From assembly GCA_963665015.2 (NCBI GenBank), contig CAXXSY010000004.1:62001-126000 (forward strand): DNA of 64,000 nt, given 5' to 3'. Below, one piece after another: positions 34,079-44,124 of this stretch. Source of the DNA: G963662655 sp963665015. Lineage in GTDB: Bacteria; Cloacimonadota; Cloacimonadia; Cloacimonadales; JAIOQZ01. Both the position numbers and the translations under genes were made by a program. The notes under the pieces are model-generated. The model had not been told where the DNA came from. It saw only the letters and a program-made list of their open reading frames with translations, and ran no database searches. How positions within the stretch are numbered: the stretch's first letter is position 1; the number at the start of each line of letters is the position of its first letter.

Positions 34079-34951
34079 CTAATCTAGCGCGCCTTTTTCT
34101 GCTAAAATCTCATAATCTCTGATGACTTTCATAGCTCTTTCTGGTGGGACAACGATATCAAGTATTGGAGCGACAAACCGTGTAATAGAATAGGATCGAT
34201 CACCCCTTTCAAGCCTCCAAGCCTCCCAAGCTTCTAAAAAGTGCGCTTTCGCTTCCACATCCTTACCAAGTGCGGAGTATACGATTGATAGCCATAGTTT
34301 CACTCCAACCATGATATCAAAATTCGCTTGAGACGAGACTGATTCCAACGATTTCAAAAGAACAAGAGAATCTTCGAAATTGCCAAGACTATAATCATAG
34401 AAAGCATGGAGAAAATTATGCAGCCTATTCACTTCCTCGCTCATTTCAATTGCATGCTTAATGTCATCAATTGCTTTTGCGGTGTCTGATAATTGAAAAT
34501 AAATACAGGAACGATAAAGGTAATCAGACTCCGTTTGCATATAAATGTCAGCAATATCCTTATATATATCTTCTTTTGATTTACTGTTTGTGCTAATTTG
34601 ATTGCTCGCTTGAATTAGTATATCCCTGTTCCCAAACACGATACGTTGATTCTTTCGATTAACAATGTTGATTGCTTCTTGGCGTTCTTCAATTGCTTCA
34701 CTGTAATGACCCTGTCCCCAATAACAGCTTGCTTTCAAAGAAAGAAAAGCAACACTATCAATATAATTCATACCGCTAAATAACTGCTCGTCCAGATATT
34801 TCAAGCCAGATTCGTAATCTCGATAGTAATAAATCCTCATCGCAACTTCAGTGAATTCCTTAATGTCCTGAGTGAATACATCATTGTCTTGAGCATACAT
34901 CGTGATCCATAGCACAGACAGAAACACAATAACAATATATTTCTTAAGCAT
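34079..34951 (-). CDS. Exported TPR-like protein, putative immunity partner of the resident tip
   Basis: The 290-residue protein has a signal peptide (YIVIVFLSVLWITMYAQ) and helical repeats (AFLSLKASCYWGQGHYSEAIE; FLHAFYDYSLGNFEDSLVLL). GAGG lies before the ATG, 19 bases downstream of the stop of RHS body protein B. No small membrane gene follows; the next sequence is the core copy of tip 12 after about 24 bases. This is the partner expected to protect against the tip currently attached to the RHS body. Confidence 0.65.
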   Translation of the reverse strand: MLKKYIVIVFLSVLWITMYAQDNDVFTQDIKEFTEVAMRIYYYRDYESGLKYLDEQLFSGMNYIDSVAFLSLKASCYWGQGHYSEAIEERQEAINIVNRKNQRIVFGNRDILIQASNQISTNSKSKEDIYKDIADIYMQTESDYLYRSCIYFQLSDTAKAIDDIKHAIEMSEEVNRLHNFLHAFYDYSLGNFEDSLVLLKSLESVSSQANFDIMVGVKLWLSIVYSALGKDVEAKAHFLEAWEAWRLERGDRSYSITRFVAPILDIVVPPERAMKVIRDYEILAEKGALD

Positions 34952-34970
34952 ATCAACCTCGCAGTTTATA

Positions 34971-37900
34971 TTATTCTTCCAGGCTGTCCTCGAACCTTAA
35001 TTGATTATACATATCCGGCTCATTTATCTTCATATTGTGATATTCCATCATTTCTTTAAAGCCCGAAAGCTGATAACCCTTTAACCAACCCGAAGTAGTT
35101 TGGGCAGCTCCCTCTAATGCATACGCCACACTCATTCCTACTGGGTGCCATCGAGCGAAGTGTTGAACCGCAACCATAAAGTTCGCAGCGGTATCCAAGG
35201 CAGCAGATATTAAACCAGCCGTGAGGGCCTTTCCAATATATTCCTGGACTATTGAATTGCAAATCATTGCGCTTCTTTGGACGTTATATACCTTTCCAGC
35301 ATCAACACCAGAGCCTATCGCGTCAAGTAAAGAAGGAGTACCTTTTCCAGCAGCTTCAATAATGAGACCTGCATAGATTTGTGCATGCGCATTACTTTTG
35401 GGGTCCCATCCGCCTGAATTTAGTGTATCGTATTTATCCGTGCCTCGTTGATAAACACTGGAAACAGCATCTACTTTCTCATATATAGAATATGTTTGAC
35501 TTCCGTCAGGATCAACACAGTTAATAGGATTGTTCGCACAATACACATACGGGCTATGGAACTCATCCGCTGGGTCCACCTGCAGCCATCTACCGAGCTG
35601 CGGATCGTAGTAGCGTGCTCCGTAGTGATACCAGTTCAGGTTGAAGTCGTCCTCCAGCTCCTTGCCGTTGTAGGTAAACTTGGTTTCCGGGCTGCCGGTA
35701 ACCTGGCTCAAGCCGGCCATCTTCATGCCGAACGGGTAGTAGTGGTCTTCCTGCATGATCTCGTTTCGTGCTGCTGTCGGTTTGAAGCTCACGCGCGTGT
35801 TCCCCAGGTAATCCTTGACGTCATAGATAAATTCATACACATCATTGGTTGCATTATAGGCGATGCGTCCCTCGGATGTAAAGATAAATTTCAGCACACC
35901 GTCTTTATATACCGTGCTGCCGACGTAGTCTTTGGTGCTGGTGAGGTTGCCTCTACCGTTGTAATAATCGTCGTTGTAGGTGTTCTTGCGAAGCTTTGCG
36001 CCGTTGTATGCATAGCTATACTCGATACGGAAATCCTCGTAACGTGCCTTGTGGAAGGTGATAAGCTTGGGCAGGTTCAGTCGGTTGTACTCGATATCGA
36101 TACCCTTATTCTCGTCGTGGATCATGTTGCCGCCGTCGTCGTACTCGTACTCGACAATACCGTCGCGGGTATAGTCGCTTCCGTAGTCATCGAAGTGCGG
36201 TGTATCGTGTTCCCCATAGGAACAGGCATCATCGACAGCCACCAGCTTGTTGCCGTCGTATGTATAGGTCAGGTTGTCGATCGTCCCGGGAGTGCCGTGT
36301 TCGGTGCCCATGCGGCTTGCTGTTTTTATATTGCCATTGAGATCATATGTAATGGAGCTGAGGCTGTAGTCCTCGAGAGTTGTCACCCAACCTTTATCGT
36401 CATAGGCATAAGCAGCCTCTGTCAACTGGTTGATATCGTCGTAGAAGTAGCTGTATGTGCGGATATCTTTATTAACGCCGGAAGTCCAGTTGACCGCGGA
36501 GATGTTGCCGTTGTATTGGGCGTTCGTTTCATCGTATTGCCCTGTCACATCTTCGTATTTCATTTCCATCGCGAATGTGGATGGATTCTGGATATCGCCG
36601 ATACTGGTCATCCACCCGCGGATGTTGTAGCGATATTCGATCGTTTCGGCGTAGGCGGTCGAAACCGGTTCGTAGTCGAGAGGAACTCTATCAAGCTGCG
36701 TATATTCAGTTCCAACGTGAAGTTGCTTGCTCACAAGCTGCCCGAGGGAGTTGTAGTTGAGGTTACTCAGCAGAACTACATTCTGGTCATCGACCTTGAT
36801 AAATGTCTTCTTTAGCCGATCGGCATGGTCGTAGAAAAACCGTTTTCCGATGTTGATATGCTTGGGTTCCGGGTATAACCCGATATTTGCCATCCTGAAA
36901 GGATCGATAACATCTTTATGCGTTTGCAGCACCTTACCGATAAAATCGTATTCGATATCGCTGATGGCCATGTTATCGAAATGGTCGTTGCCGATCGATT
37001 GGATAACGCGGCCGTATTTATCATAGTATTGCACGGATTTCAGCCACTCGATCCGTACCGCGTGCTGCGGAATATGTACGGCTTCTCCCGCATGGAATTC
37101 CTTACCCCCCGTAGCTTCAAAACCATCGCCCAGCCTGATATGCGGACTCCGAACATAGGTGTAATCCTCTCGTAACGATTTTGGCATGTACAGGCTATCT
37201 GCAGTTACAATCGAAAGAATGTCATCATTCTCTGTTTCCTGCATTACTTTGGTCATGGAAGCTGTGGGCTTACCCTTTATCCGGTCGAAAGGACTTACAC
37301 CGAAGGAGTGTTCATAATTGAAGCTGTAATCGTGTTCAGCGTCGTTCCAGTAAGGGAGCATGTTGTAGTTGTCGTAATAGTTGACGCTGAGGATCTCATA
37401 GCCCCAGCCTAAATCGCCAAGAGTCGGCAGAGCACAGTTGGTGTAACCGAAAAACTCATCATCATATTCCACGTCTCCATCTTGGTCGCGGTTCAAGACC
37501 TCATATTGGGGCTCATCCCCTCGGCTGTTCTGTTCCATCTCATTGATGATCTCTGCTTGTATCAGATAGTTCCAGGTGATACCCGTGTACGCAATACGAC
37601 CAAAGACATCGTATTTCGTGAACGTCCATGCGCCGTTATTGCGGAGGTTCCCGTCCTGAGACATGATCACGCGATCCAGATCGTCATACACATAACGGAT
37701 TTCATCGACCTCCGGCAGCTTCTTCATGATCAGCCGGTCGCGGTTGTCGTATTGGAATTCGGTGATGTATTGGTCGCGGAGACCATAATTAAGCTGCCAA
37801 TAATTCGTACCACATTCTTCCAGAGCTTGAGGCGGGATGATAAATCGCAATCTATTTCGCTCATCGTGGACATAATAGGTACGAAGCGTTTTCGTAACAC

Positions 37901-39017
37901 CATTATATTGATTCTCTGTCTCGACCATGATCTTCAGACCATCTTTGTTGGCATACTCTTTCGAAACATGCTCGTTTTCATCGGTGATGATATTCAAACT
38001 CAATGCGTTCTCGTTATAATATCTCGGATCTCCACCCTCAGCTGCATTGTCAAGATAGTAAATACCACCTTGCTTAACAACTTTCCAGTAGATTACCGAT
38101 TGCGCATCGTTCGCCGAGGATTTTGTTTTCACGGTATGTCCGTCCAGATCATTCGGGTTTGGTTGCCAGGTTTCTCCTGGTGCTCCCTGCTCAACGATGA
38201 TATTAAGAGGTGAATGATCGAATTTTTTACGTGAATAGGGAGTCGACGTAGAAGGTACTGTGTCGTCCCCACCGATTGAGTCATCGTAGAAATCCTCGAG
38301 AATCGCCCGTGGATCATCATCCGGATCAATGAACTCACCATCATTTGCGTATGGGAACGGCAGAAACGTGAATTCCTCACGCCCGACTTCGTCATACTCC
38401 TGAATGCTGTATATGTCCATGTATGTTCCGGGATTCTTCGGATCTTCCATGGGGGATGAATTATGCGAAACTGTTTGGACAGGCCTGAACAGTCCGTCGG
38501 AATACATTGTTGAACGGTGGATATTTTCCGGGGTAAGAGTCTCCAATTGGGAGGCAGACTGGATTGGTGTTTTGATGATCTGGCTGGTGATGTGGCTGGG
38601 GATAAGATTATAGGGATATACAAAAGTAACATTAAAAAACTGATTTTGCCCAGGATCACCCTCTGTATTCTCTCTCCTAATAAAACCAAAAAGCCGATAA
38701 AGCCCATGTTTCATTTCTGCAATATCATAGTTCAGATATGTCTCGATATTAATATCCATGTCAATATAATTCAACGATTCACCGGCAAATACAAGTCTTG
38801 TGGCGGTAGTAGATGGACCATCAACTTGGTTTATTACAATCTCCATGTGCTCAATTTCATGCTCTCCTGCATTGTTACCGGTAATATGCATTGTTTCTTT
38901 GTCAACAACATTAACAACAATATTTATTAGGAATGGATGCCCTTCCAGTCCGTGTAGAATGGAAGCAATTGAGACAAGCATGATGAAAAGGGTGGCAATG
39001 AGTCTGACGTATTTCAT
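34971..39017 (-). CDS. RHS body protein B with resident C-terminal tip (family A)
   Basis: The ATG at 39017 follows GAGG and gives a signal peptide (VRLIATLFIMLVSIASILHG); the open frame reaches 39059 inside the previous gene. Of 1348 residues, the first 300 are a non-repeat N-terminal region. About 300-1040 hold YD/RHS repeats (FQYDNRDRLIMKKL, YVYDDLDRVIMSQDG, YKYGRVIQSIG, YTYDGNKLVAVDD, YEYDDGGNMI). The RHS-associated core follows (YYPFGMKM; GARYYDPQLGRWLQVDP; DPDG at about 35503). The last 176 residues are the tip, with the family A motif KYDTLNSGGWDPKS and hydrophobic helices (LISAALDTAANFMVAV). RHS proteins form a closed beta shell around a C-terminal toxin that is cut free after the core. 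It probably works with body protein A, 10 bases upstream. Confidence 0.85.
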   Translation of the reverse strand: MKYVRLIATLFIMLVSIASILHGLEGHPFLINIVVNVVDKETMHITGNNAGEHEIEHMEIVINQVDGPSTTATRLVFAGESLNYIDMDINIETYLNYDIAEMKHGLYRLFGFIRRENTEGDPGQNQFFNVTFVYPYNLIPSHITSQIIKTPIQSASQLETLTPENIHRSTMYSDGLFRPVQTVSHNSSPMEDPKNPGTYMDIYSIQEYDEVGREEFTFLPFPYANDGEFIDPDDDPRAILEDFYDDSIGGDDTVPSTSTPYSRKKFDHSPLNIIVEQGAPGETWQPNPNDLDGHTVKTKSSANDAQSVIYWKVVKQGGIYYLDNAAEGGDPRYYNENALSLNIITDENEHVSKEYANKDGLKIMVETENQYNGVTKTLRTYYVHDERNRLRFIIPPQALEECGTNYWQLNYGLRDQYITEFQYDNRDRLIMKKLPEVDEIRYVYDDLDRVIMSQDGNLRNNGAWTFTKYDVFGRIAYTGITWNYLIQAEIINEMEQNSRGDEPQYEVLNRDQDGDVEYDDEFFGYTNCALPTLGDLGWGYEILSVNYYDNYNMLPYWNDAEHDYSFNYEHSFGVSPFDRIKGKPTASMTKVMQETENDDILSIVTADSLYMPKSLREDYTYVRSPHIRLGDGFEATGGKEFHAGEAVHIPQHAVRIEWLKSVQYYDKYGRVIQSIGNDHFDNMAISDIEYDFIGKVLQTHKDVIDPFRMANIGLYPEPKHINIGKRFFYDHADRLKKTFIKVDDQNVVLLSNLNYNSLGQLVSKQLHVGTEYTQLDRVPLDYEPVSTAYAETIEYRYNIRGWMTSIGDIQNPSTFAMEMKYEDVTGQYDETNAQYNGNISAVNWTSGVNKDIRTYSYFYDDINQLTEAAYAYDDKGWVTTLEDYSLSSITYDLNGNIKTASRMGTEHGTPGTIDNLTYTYDGNKLVAVDDACSYGEHDTPHFDDYGSDYTRDGIVEYEYDDGGNMIHDENKGIDIEYNRLNLPKLITFHKARYEDFRIEYSYAYNGAKLRKNTYNDDYYNGRGNLTSTKDYVGSTVYKDGVLKFIFTSEGRIAYNATNDVYEFIYDVKDYLGNTRVSFKPTAARNEIMQEDHYYPFGMKMAGLSQVTGSPETKFTYNGKELEDDFNLNWYHYGARYYDPQLGRWLQVDPADEFHSPYVYCANNPINCVDPDGSQTYSIYEKVDAVSSVYQRGTDKYDTLNSGGWDPKSNAHAQIYAGLIIEAAGKGTPSLLDAIGSGVDAGKVYNVQRSAMICNSIVQEYIGKALTAGLISAALDTAANFMVAVQHFARWHPVGMSVAYALEGAAQTTSGWLKGYQLSGFKEMMEYHNMKINEPDMYNQLRFEDSLEE

Positions 39018-39027
39018 AACAACCTCA

Positions 39028-42000
39028 CTAATCTTCCATTCTACCGAAGAAGTAGTCACTTGTTGAGAGAATGTTCCGATCCTGGTCCCTGACCCGGATT
39101 AACCTTCCAGCGATATCGTATTCGTAGTATGTCGTGATATTGTTTGCGTCAGTTATTGATGTAATGTATCGATTCGACGAATCATATGTATAAGTTGTCA
39201 TCATCGCATCGACAGGATGGATTCGGATATCGTCATATTGCATCGTTCCGCCACCAATACAACCCAGCCCAATAGCCAATTGAGTGTCACTGCTCAACTC
39301 GAATGTCCCACATACATATTTCCAACTGCCTGTAGATGATATTGCATACGTTTCTTCCACAAATGGATTGAACGAGCCACTGGTAACGATACCAAAACAT
39401 ATTCGAGCGGAGTTCGTTGTACCACTCTTTACCCAAGCTGAGTATTCATATACACCCGAAGAACATGTGGTTAAGTCTTTGAAGGGTAGCTCCCCACTAG
39501 CAACCTCCAATGCCTTTTCTCCACTGTGCGATACAAAATCCTCGACATTTTGAGAAAGAAGCAAACTGCAATTGGATGAATTTACCCAATCGTCATCAGT
39601 AGAAGATGAGAGATACTCGAATCCATTGAAATAAAAATTCTCCAAGCGTGTGTTGTGGCACAGAGCTATGGCAACCGAATGCGTCTCATCGTAAATAGCA
39701 GAGCTATAGGTTCCATCGAGATTATGCTCCTCAACGATGTGCGCATATCCATCATATCTCGTAATATTCGTAACCTGCTTCCAGTAAGGATTCCATAATG
39801 AATCCCCAACGACAAGATTGCCCGTATCCACATCTGGGTCCAACAATTGGTCCATGAATAGGGCATAGTCGAAAGGAGCATAGTCTTGCTGAGACCGAGA
39901 GCCAGTGTAAACAAATTTATCATTGATATGCCACGACTCCATTTCTCCTATATCTGCTGTGCCGTTTCCGTCGAAATCAAAAAGGTTTGACCAGGTGATT
40001 GCCTCTGCACCCATCAATTGAACATCCGTATCGAAATCCAGTTGCTTAAGCGCACCGATTATCGATCCAAGGTTATCCTCATCGTAATCGATATCAGCCA
40101 GATAGTGCTCAACAATTGTTTGCTGGGTCAGCATATTCTTCGAATCCACAACCTCCCAGCACATATCATCATAGAAATCGTCGTAAAACCAGTACGCAGG
40201 ATAATTTCGCTGAATCCGAACCTTTCCTTCTGATGTGACCTGTGCAGTTCCCACTGCTTTTCCCGTAGTTGCATCCCACATGAAATTTATTAGGTGATCA
40301 GTGAAGACATGGTCAGGAATTCCAGTCATTTCACCAGCGTCATCATACATATATCGATACGTATCAATCGATACAGGATAAATATTCAGATAATTAGCGA
40401 TTTTAGACCGATAGATATCATTATTCCATCTCATATAGAATGTCTCACTAATGGTTCCTATTGGTGTCTTAAATTCACCACTTGTGTCTATAATATGCCC
40501 GAACTTATCATATAATTGGCCATAATAATGAAGCTTGTCACTAAAGGCAAAGAGGTACTCCGTCTTCTCTACTGGTCTATAGAGATTATTGCACTCACTA
40601 TCTGAATATTGCTCAAAAACTGTTTTGCTTTTTAACTGACCATATATAGATGATATGATGCTTCTTTCTATATGATGATTTGTTCGCAGGGTATTCCTAT
40701 AACTCAGGATCCTTCCCTCTACCATTTCACCAGTCTCAGGATCATATTCCCTAAATTGCGAAGAGGGAGTAAAAAATTCGTACTCTGTTTTCCCGCAACT
40801 ACCCGTGTCTTCTTCCACAACCTTATTATAAAATACCGTGGGAGAAGGTGTATAGTGCCCACCCTCTCCAAGACTGTACACATAATCAAAAAGGTCATCC
40901 GAGCCAGAGGGAGTTTCATTCCCCGTAGATCCCGTAGGTGGTCTATTATAAGGATCAGGTAAAGTCAGTGCATTCCCACAGGAATAACCGAGCGAGTCCA
41001 TGTATGAAAACTGAATCTTTTGATAATAATCACCATCTAGCACCGCAACTGATTTGACGCGAATCCCTCCTCCATATACCTCTTTCGGTGATATGTATAT
41101 ATCATTTGCCCGCCCCTCCGTATCAACAAAGTCATAATACGGCTCTATATATAGACTTACTGAATTGTTCCCCGTTAAATCAATGCTTTCGATATTTCTC
41201 TTTATCCGCAAATTACTGGCATAATTTATTACCCACTCGGCTCCAACATGTAGTAGCTCCTCATGTTCATAATAATCACTCTTTAGCAATATCACCCCCA
41301 ATAGTGTTTGTCCGTGATTTTCAAGAATTGGATGTATAGCTTGAATAATATGACATTTGGACATGTCCATGATATTTCCGACATGATAGTAATCGTCAGA
41401 TTCATACTGAAAAGAAGTCACCGCACCAGAAGGATAAACGATCCTGTTTAGGCTCCATGCCCGCGCCATATCGGCTTTCCATTTTACCTGTGGGGTGCCA
41501 TGTGATCTAAAAGTTGAAGAAATACGATAATAACCCCAATCATCCCAATTATATGGATGATAATGAGGATTGATGTCATATGAGAACAGGTAAGGAGGTT
41601 GCACCTCTTCATTTTGCACCACGAAGCTTATCTTCTTCAGTGTTAATTTTCCCCGATTACTAGCTGTCGAGTTAGGGGTACCTGGACACAGCTCCGTGTC
41701 GTATGTGAACACAACAGAGTTAATGGGTTCCAATACAGATTTCCTGTAAAGATTTATGCTTGATAGTTTTTTATCAACATCCTGTTGCACAATGTTAATC
41801 TCATTTGAAATGTTCCCAATCTTTAGATCCGCTCTCAGTATTCTCGTGAACTCACAGTACCAGTTTACCCCTCCATATGGTACATACTGATAATCTGGGA
41901 AATGAGTATCATCACTCTCGCCAAAATGAAGATAAAAGGTTGTGGTATTATTTATATAGTCGTATGAAATATTTTCAAGTCCAATATCATTTACTGTGAA

Positions 42001-44115
42001 CTCATCCTTTGAATTCGGCTCGTCAATCAAATCCCACATATTTGTACCGTTTGACAGCAGGTATTCTGATGTTGTTTCAAGTATAACGCATGTCGTTGAC
42101 CCCAAATTCTGCCATATTCCGGGAAATGTTACAGAAGGGACATCGCTTTGTATGTCCCCCCCAAAGCACGCTTCCGAAGTCGATATTGACATTACCGATA
42201 ACTCTTCCTGGCTGGGTGGCTTGCGATTATAGCCCTCCTGGGCCTGAAAACGAGCAATATGGGTAGCGGTTTCAATTGATTCAAGATATTTCACACTTTT
42301 CAACCCATAAGAATAGAAATATGAGTCATCCGAATAGGTTGAAGGGGAATGCCAGCTATTCTCTATCACATCCACAGGAAAAGATCCATTGGGATTACAT
42401 CCATCATAAGGACCATTATTAACTTTTCGTGGCGCACGCCAGATTGTAAACTCTTCTTCGCTATACTCAAACTTAACCCAGTATCCCCAATCATCGACAG
42501 ATAATCCAACCTCTCCTCTATCAACGTAGTCAGCCCCTTTAATTGCAGTTAAGTACCAAGTCGTAGCATAGGGACTCACAAGTTCTGAATAAGACTCAGA
42601 ATCATCAGTGTATGCGACCGTTTTATAGGAGTAGTTATAAATTGGTTCCATAAACTCATAGATCCTACCATCCACCTCGGTAATCATGAAACCAATGATT
42701 CGTTCATGGTCATCCGACATGATATGTTCAACTAACCTTGAACTACTTCGCTCTGTGAATTGGTCATAACCATTATAACCCGCTTCTCTACTTGGGAGAT
42801 AGTTCACAAGGTTTGCACCAGTATCGTTAATGAAGCGAAATTCTGTCGGCAAATTCACATCTAGCGGATTGTTTCCATTTTCATCCGCAATTAAAATAGA
42901 GCTATCATCATAATCAACATCATAAGCATAAATATGATTATGAAATGGCTTCATAGCCCCTGAAATCCCGTAAGCAGAGACAGAATACGTATCTTGTGAT
43001 GGAAAAGCAAGAGTACTACGATTGCTGGCAAACTCAAATCTTTTTTCCTTATACTCACATTGATCTTGAAGATAACTGTTAGGTGACAGGTACCCATAGC
43101 TATACGTGACGTCATCTTGCAATATCCTATGTCTATGTTCCCAATAATCAATAGTCATCCAACTGTTGTCATTCCCATAGTCAAAAAGTGGCATAGTGAA
43201 ATCAAATTGCTCAACATAATAGTTGCTTGAAGAGGATGCATGAATTCCCAAGGCCGAAAAGGATGAGGAGGCAGATGAATTTGAATTAAAAGAGAAACCA
43301 GCGAGACTAATGTTCTTTTTCATTCCTGCATAGGAAGAAAGCGCGGCCTTATCACCATATATTGCAGTAACTTCATTTTTCGCCGATTCACTATTTCCTC
43401 TCATAGAATAATCTATACATACGCTTAATGATGTGTCTTTCCCATCTGTGGCAACTTCGATACCAACAGAGACTCTGGAGCCTGCCATGTAACCAAGCCC
43501 AACGGTATACAACCATTCACCGCTGTCATGATTTTGTGATGCTGAGGCGTGTAAACCAACATTTCCATATCCCACAGATGCAAAGTAGGTAACTGAATGT
43601 TTACCATATCTTAAGCCTACACTGAGGTATTTATTTATCTGAATCTTAACGGTATATCCCACATCTCGTATTTCTCCTTTTTGGTTTACTTTTACATCAG
43701 CTCCCAGAGGACCCCAACCTCCTGCGATATTTAATCCATATTCACTTTCCCAATTGCTCTGAAAAAAAGTCCTGGCAGATGCGCCATTATATTCATCCGG
43801 GTAACCACTCACCGACCGATTGATACTCCCCGGATTGATATTCCAGCCCAGACCTACCCAAGTTGGTTCCTGATTGAGGCCAATACCTGCGTGATAGTTG
43901 ATCGAGATGGGGTAGCCACCTTCAGGTCCAGGTACTTCCATCAAGGGCAGAACATACACCATATCGCCGGTGGAGCGATTCACGAAATCGGTTACTTCGA
44001 TCGGCTCAAATTGGAAAGCCTCGGGTTGTGCTGGTCCTTCAAGTGCGTGCATGAGAGGCGGTACAGCCATAGCCATCACAGCGATCACGGTCAGAAGTAG
44101 TGTGCCCTTTTTCAT
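39028..44115 (-). CDS. RHS body protein A (large secreted RHS-type N-terminal component)
   Basis: The 1695-residue protein has a signal peptide (LLLTVIAVMAMAVPPLMHA), then the FCB-type RHS opening FVNRSTGDMVYVLPLMEVPG and YPISINYHAGIGLNQEP, WVGLGWNINPGSINR. The middle is long and beta-rich. A probable jelly-roll, carbohydrate-binding-like domain lies near residues 1500-1620 (YSAWVKSGTTNSARICFGI; YDDIRIHP). The C-terminus has YD repeats (YTYDSSNRYITSITD; YEYDIAGRLIRVRDQ) but no RHS core or tip. In length and position it resembles the B component of TcB/TcC pairs, which together form a toxin-holding shell; that comparison is inference. AAGGAG lies five bases before the ATG. Confidence 0.8.
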   Translation of the reverse strand: MKKGTLLLTVIAVMAMAVPPLMHALEGPAQPEAFQFEPIEVTDFVNRSTGDMVYVLPLMEVPGPEGGYPISINYHAGIGLNQEPTWVGLGWNINPGSINRSVSGYPDEYNGASARTFFQSNWESEYGLNIAGGWGPLGADVKVNQKGEIRDVGYTVKIQINKYLSVGLRYGKHSVTYFASVGYGNVGLHASASQNHDSGEWLYTVGLGYMAGSRVSVGIEVATDGKDTSLSVCIDYSMRGNSESAKNEVTAIYGDKAALSSYAGMKKNISLAGFSFNSNSSASSSFSALGIHASSSSNYYVEQFDFTMPLFDYGNDNSWMTIDYWEHRHRILQDDVTYSYGYLSPNSYLQDQCEYKEKRFEFASNRSTLAFPSQDTYSVSAYGISGAMKPFHNHIYAYDVDYDDSSILIADENGNNPLDVNLPTEFRFINDTGANLVNYLPSREAGYNGYDQFTERSSSRLVEHIMSDDHERIIGFMITEVDGRIYEFMEPIYNYSYKTVAYTDDSESYSELVSPYATTWYLTAIKGADYVDRGEVGLSVDDWGYWVKFEYSEEEFTIWRAPRKVNNGPYDGCNPNGSFPVDVIENSWHSPSTYSDDSYFYSYGLKSVKYLESIETATHIARFQAQEGYNRKPPSQEELSVMSISTSEACFGGDIQSDVPSVTFPGIWQNLGSTTCVILETTSEYLLSNGTNMWDLIDEPNSKDEFTVNDIGLENISYDYINNTTTFYLHFGESDDTHFPDYQYVPYGGVNWYCEFTRILRADLKIGNISNEINIVQQDVDKKLSSINLYRKSVLEPINSVVFTYDTELCPGTPNSTASNRGKLTLKKISFVVQNEEVQPPYLFSYDINPHYHPYNWDDWGYYRISSTFRSHGTPQVKWKADMARAWSLNRIVYPSGAVTSFQYESDDYYHVGNIMDMSKCHIIQAIHPILENHGQTLLGVILLKSDYYEHEELLHVGAEWVINYASNLRIKRNIESIDLTGNNSVSLYIEPYYDFVDTEGRANDIYISPKEVYGGGIRVKSVAVLDGDYYQKIQFSYMDSLGYSCGNALTLPDPYNRPPTGSTGNETPSGSDDLFDYVYSLGEGGHYTPSPTVFYNKVVEEDTGSCGKTEYEFFTPSSQFREYDPETGEMVEGRILSYRNTLRTNHHIERSIISSIYGQLKSKTVFEQYSDSECNNLYRPVEKTEYLFAFSDKLHYYGQLYDKFGHIIDTSGEFKTPIGTISETFYMRWNNDIYRSKIANYLNIYPVSIDTYRYMYDDAGEMTGIPDHVFTDHLINFMWDATTGKAVGTAQVTSEGKVRIQRNYPAYWFYDDFYDDMCWEVVDSKNMLTQQTIVEHYLADIDYDEDNLGSIIGALKQLDFDTDVQLMGAEAITWSNLFDFDGNGTADIGEMESWHINDKFVYTGSRSQQDYAPFDYALFMDQLLDPDVDTGNLVVGDSLWNPYWKQVTNITRYDGYAHIVEEHNLDGTYSSAIYDETHSVAIALCHNTRLENFYFNGFEYLSSSTDDDWVNSSNCSLLLSQNVEDFVSHSGEKALEVASGELPFKDLTTCSSGVYEYSAWVKSGTTNSARICFGIVTSGSFNPFVEETYAISSTGSWKYVCGTFELSSDTQLAIGLGCIGGGTMQYDDIRIHPVDAMMTTYTYDSSNRYITSITDANNITTYYEYDIAGRLIRVRDQDRNILSTSDYFFGRMED

Positions 44116-44124
44116 GGAAGCTCC

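Noticed and set aside
35448..36815. Long + strand frame of 455 residues opposite the RHS core, with similar frames opposite every core copy (for example 19859-20314, 33312-34058).
   Set aside because: They mirror the codon structure of the RHS core on the other strand, recur wherever the core recurs, and have no ribosome-binding site or family resemblance.
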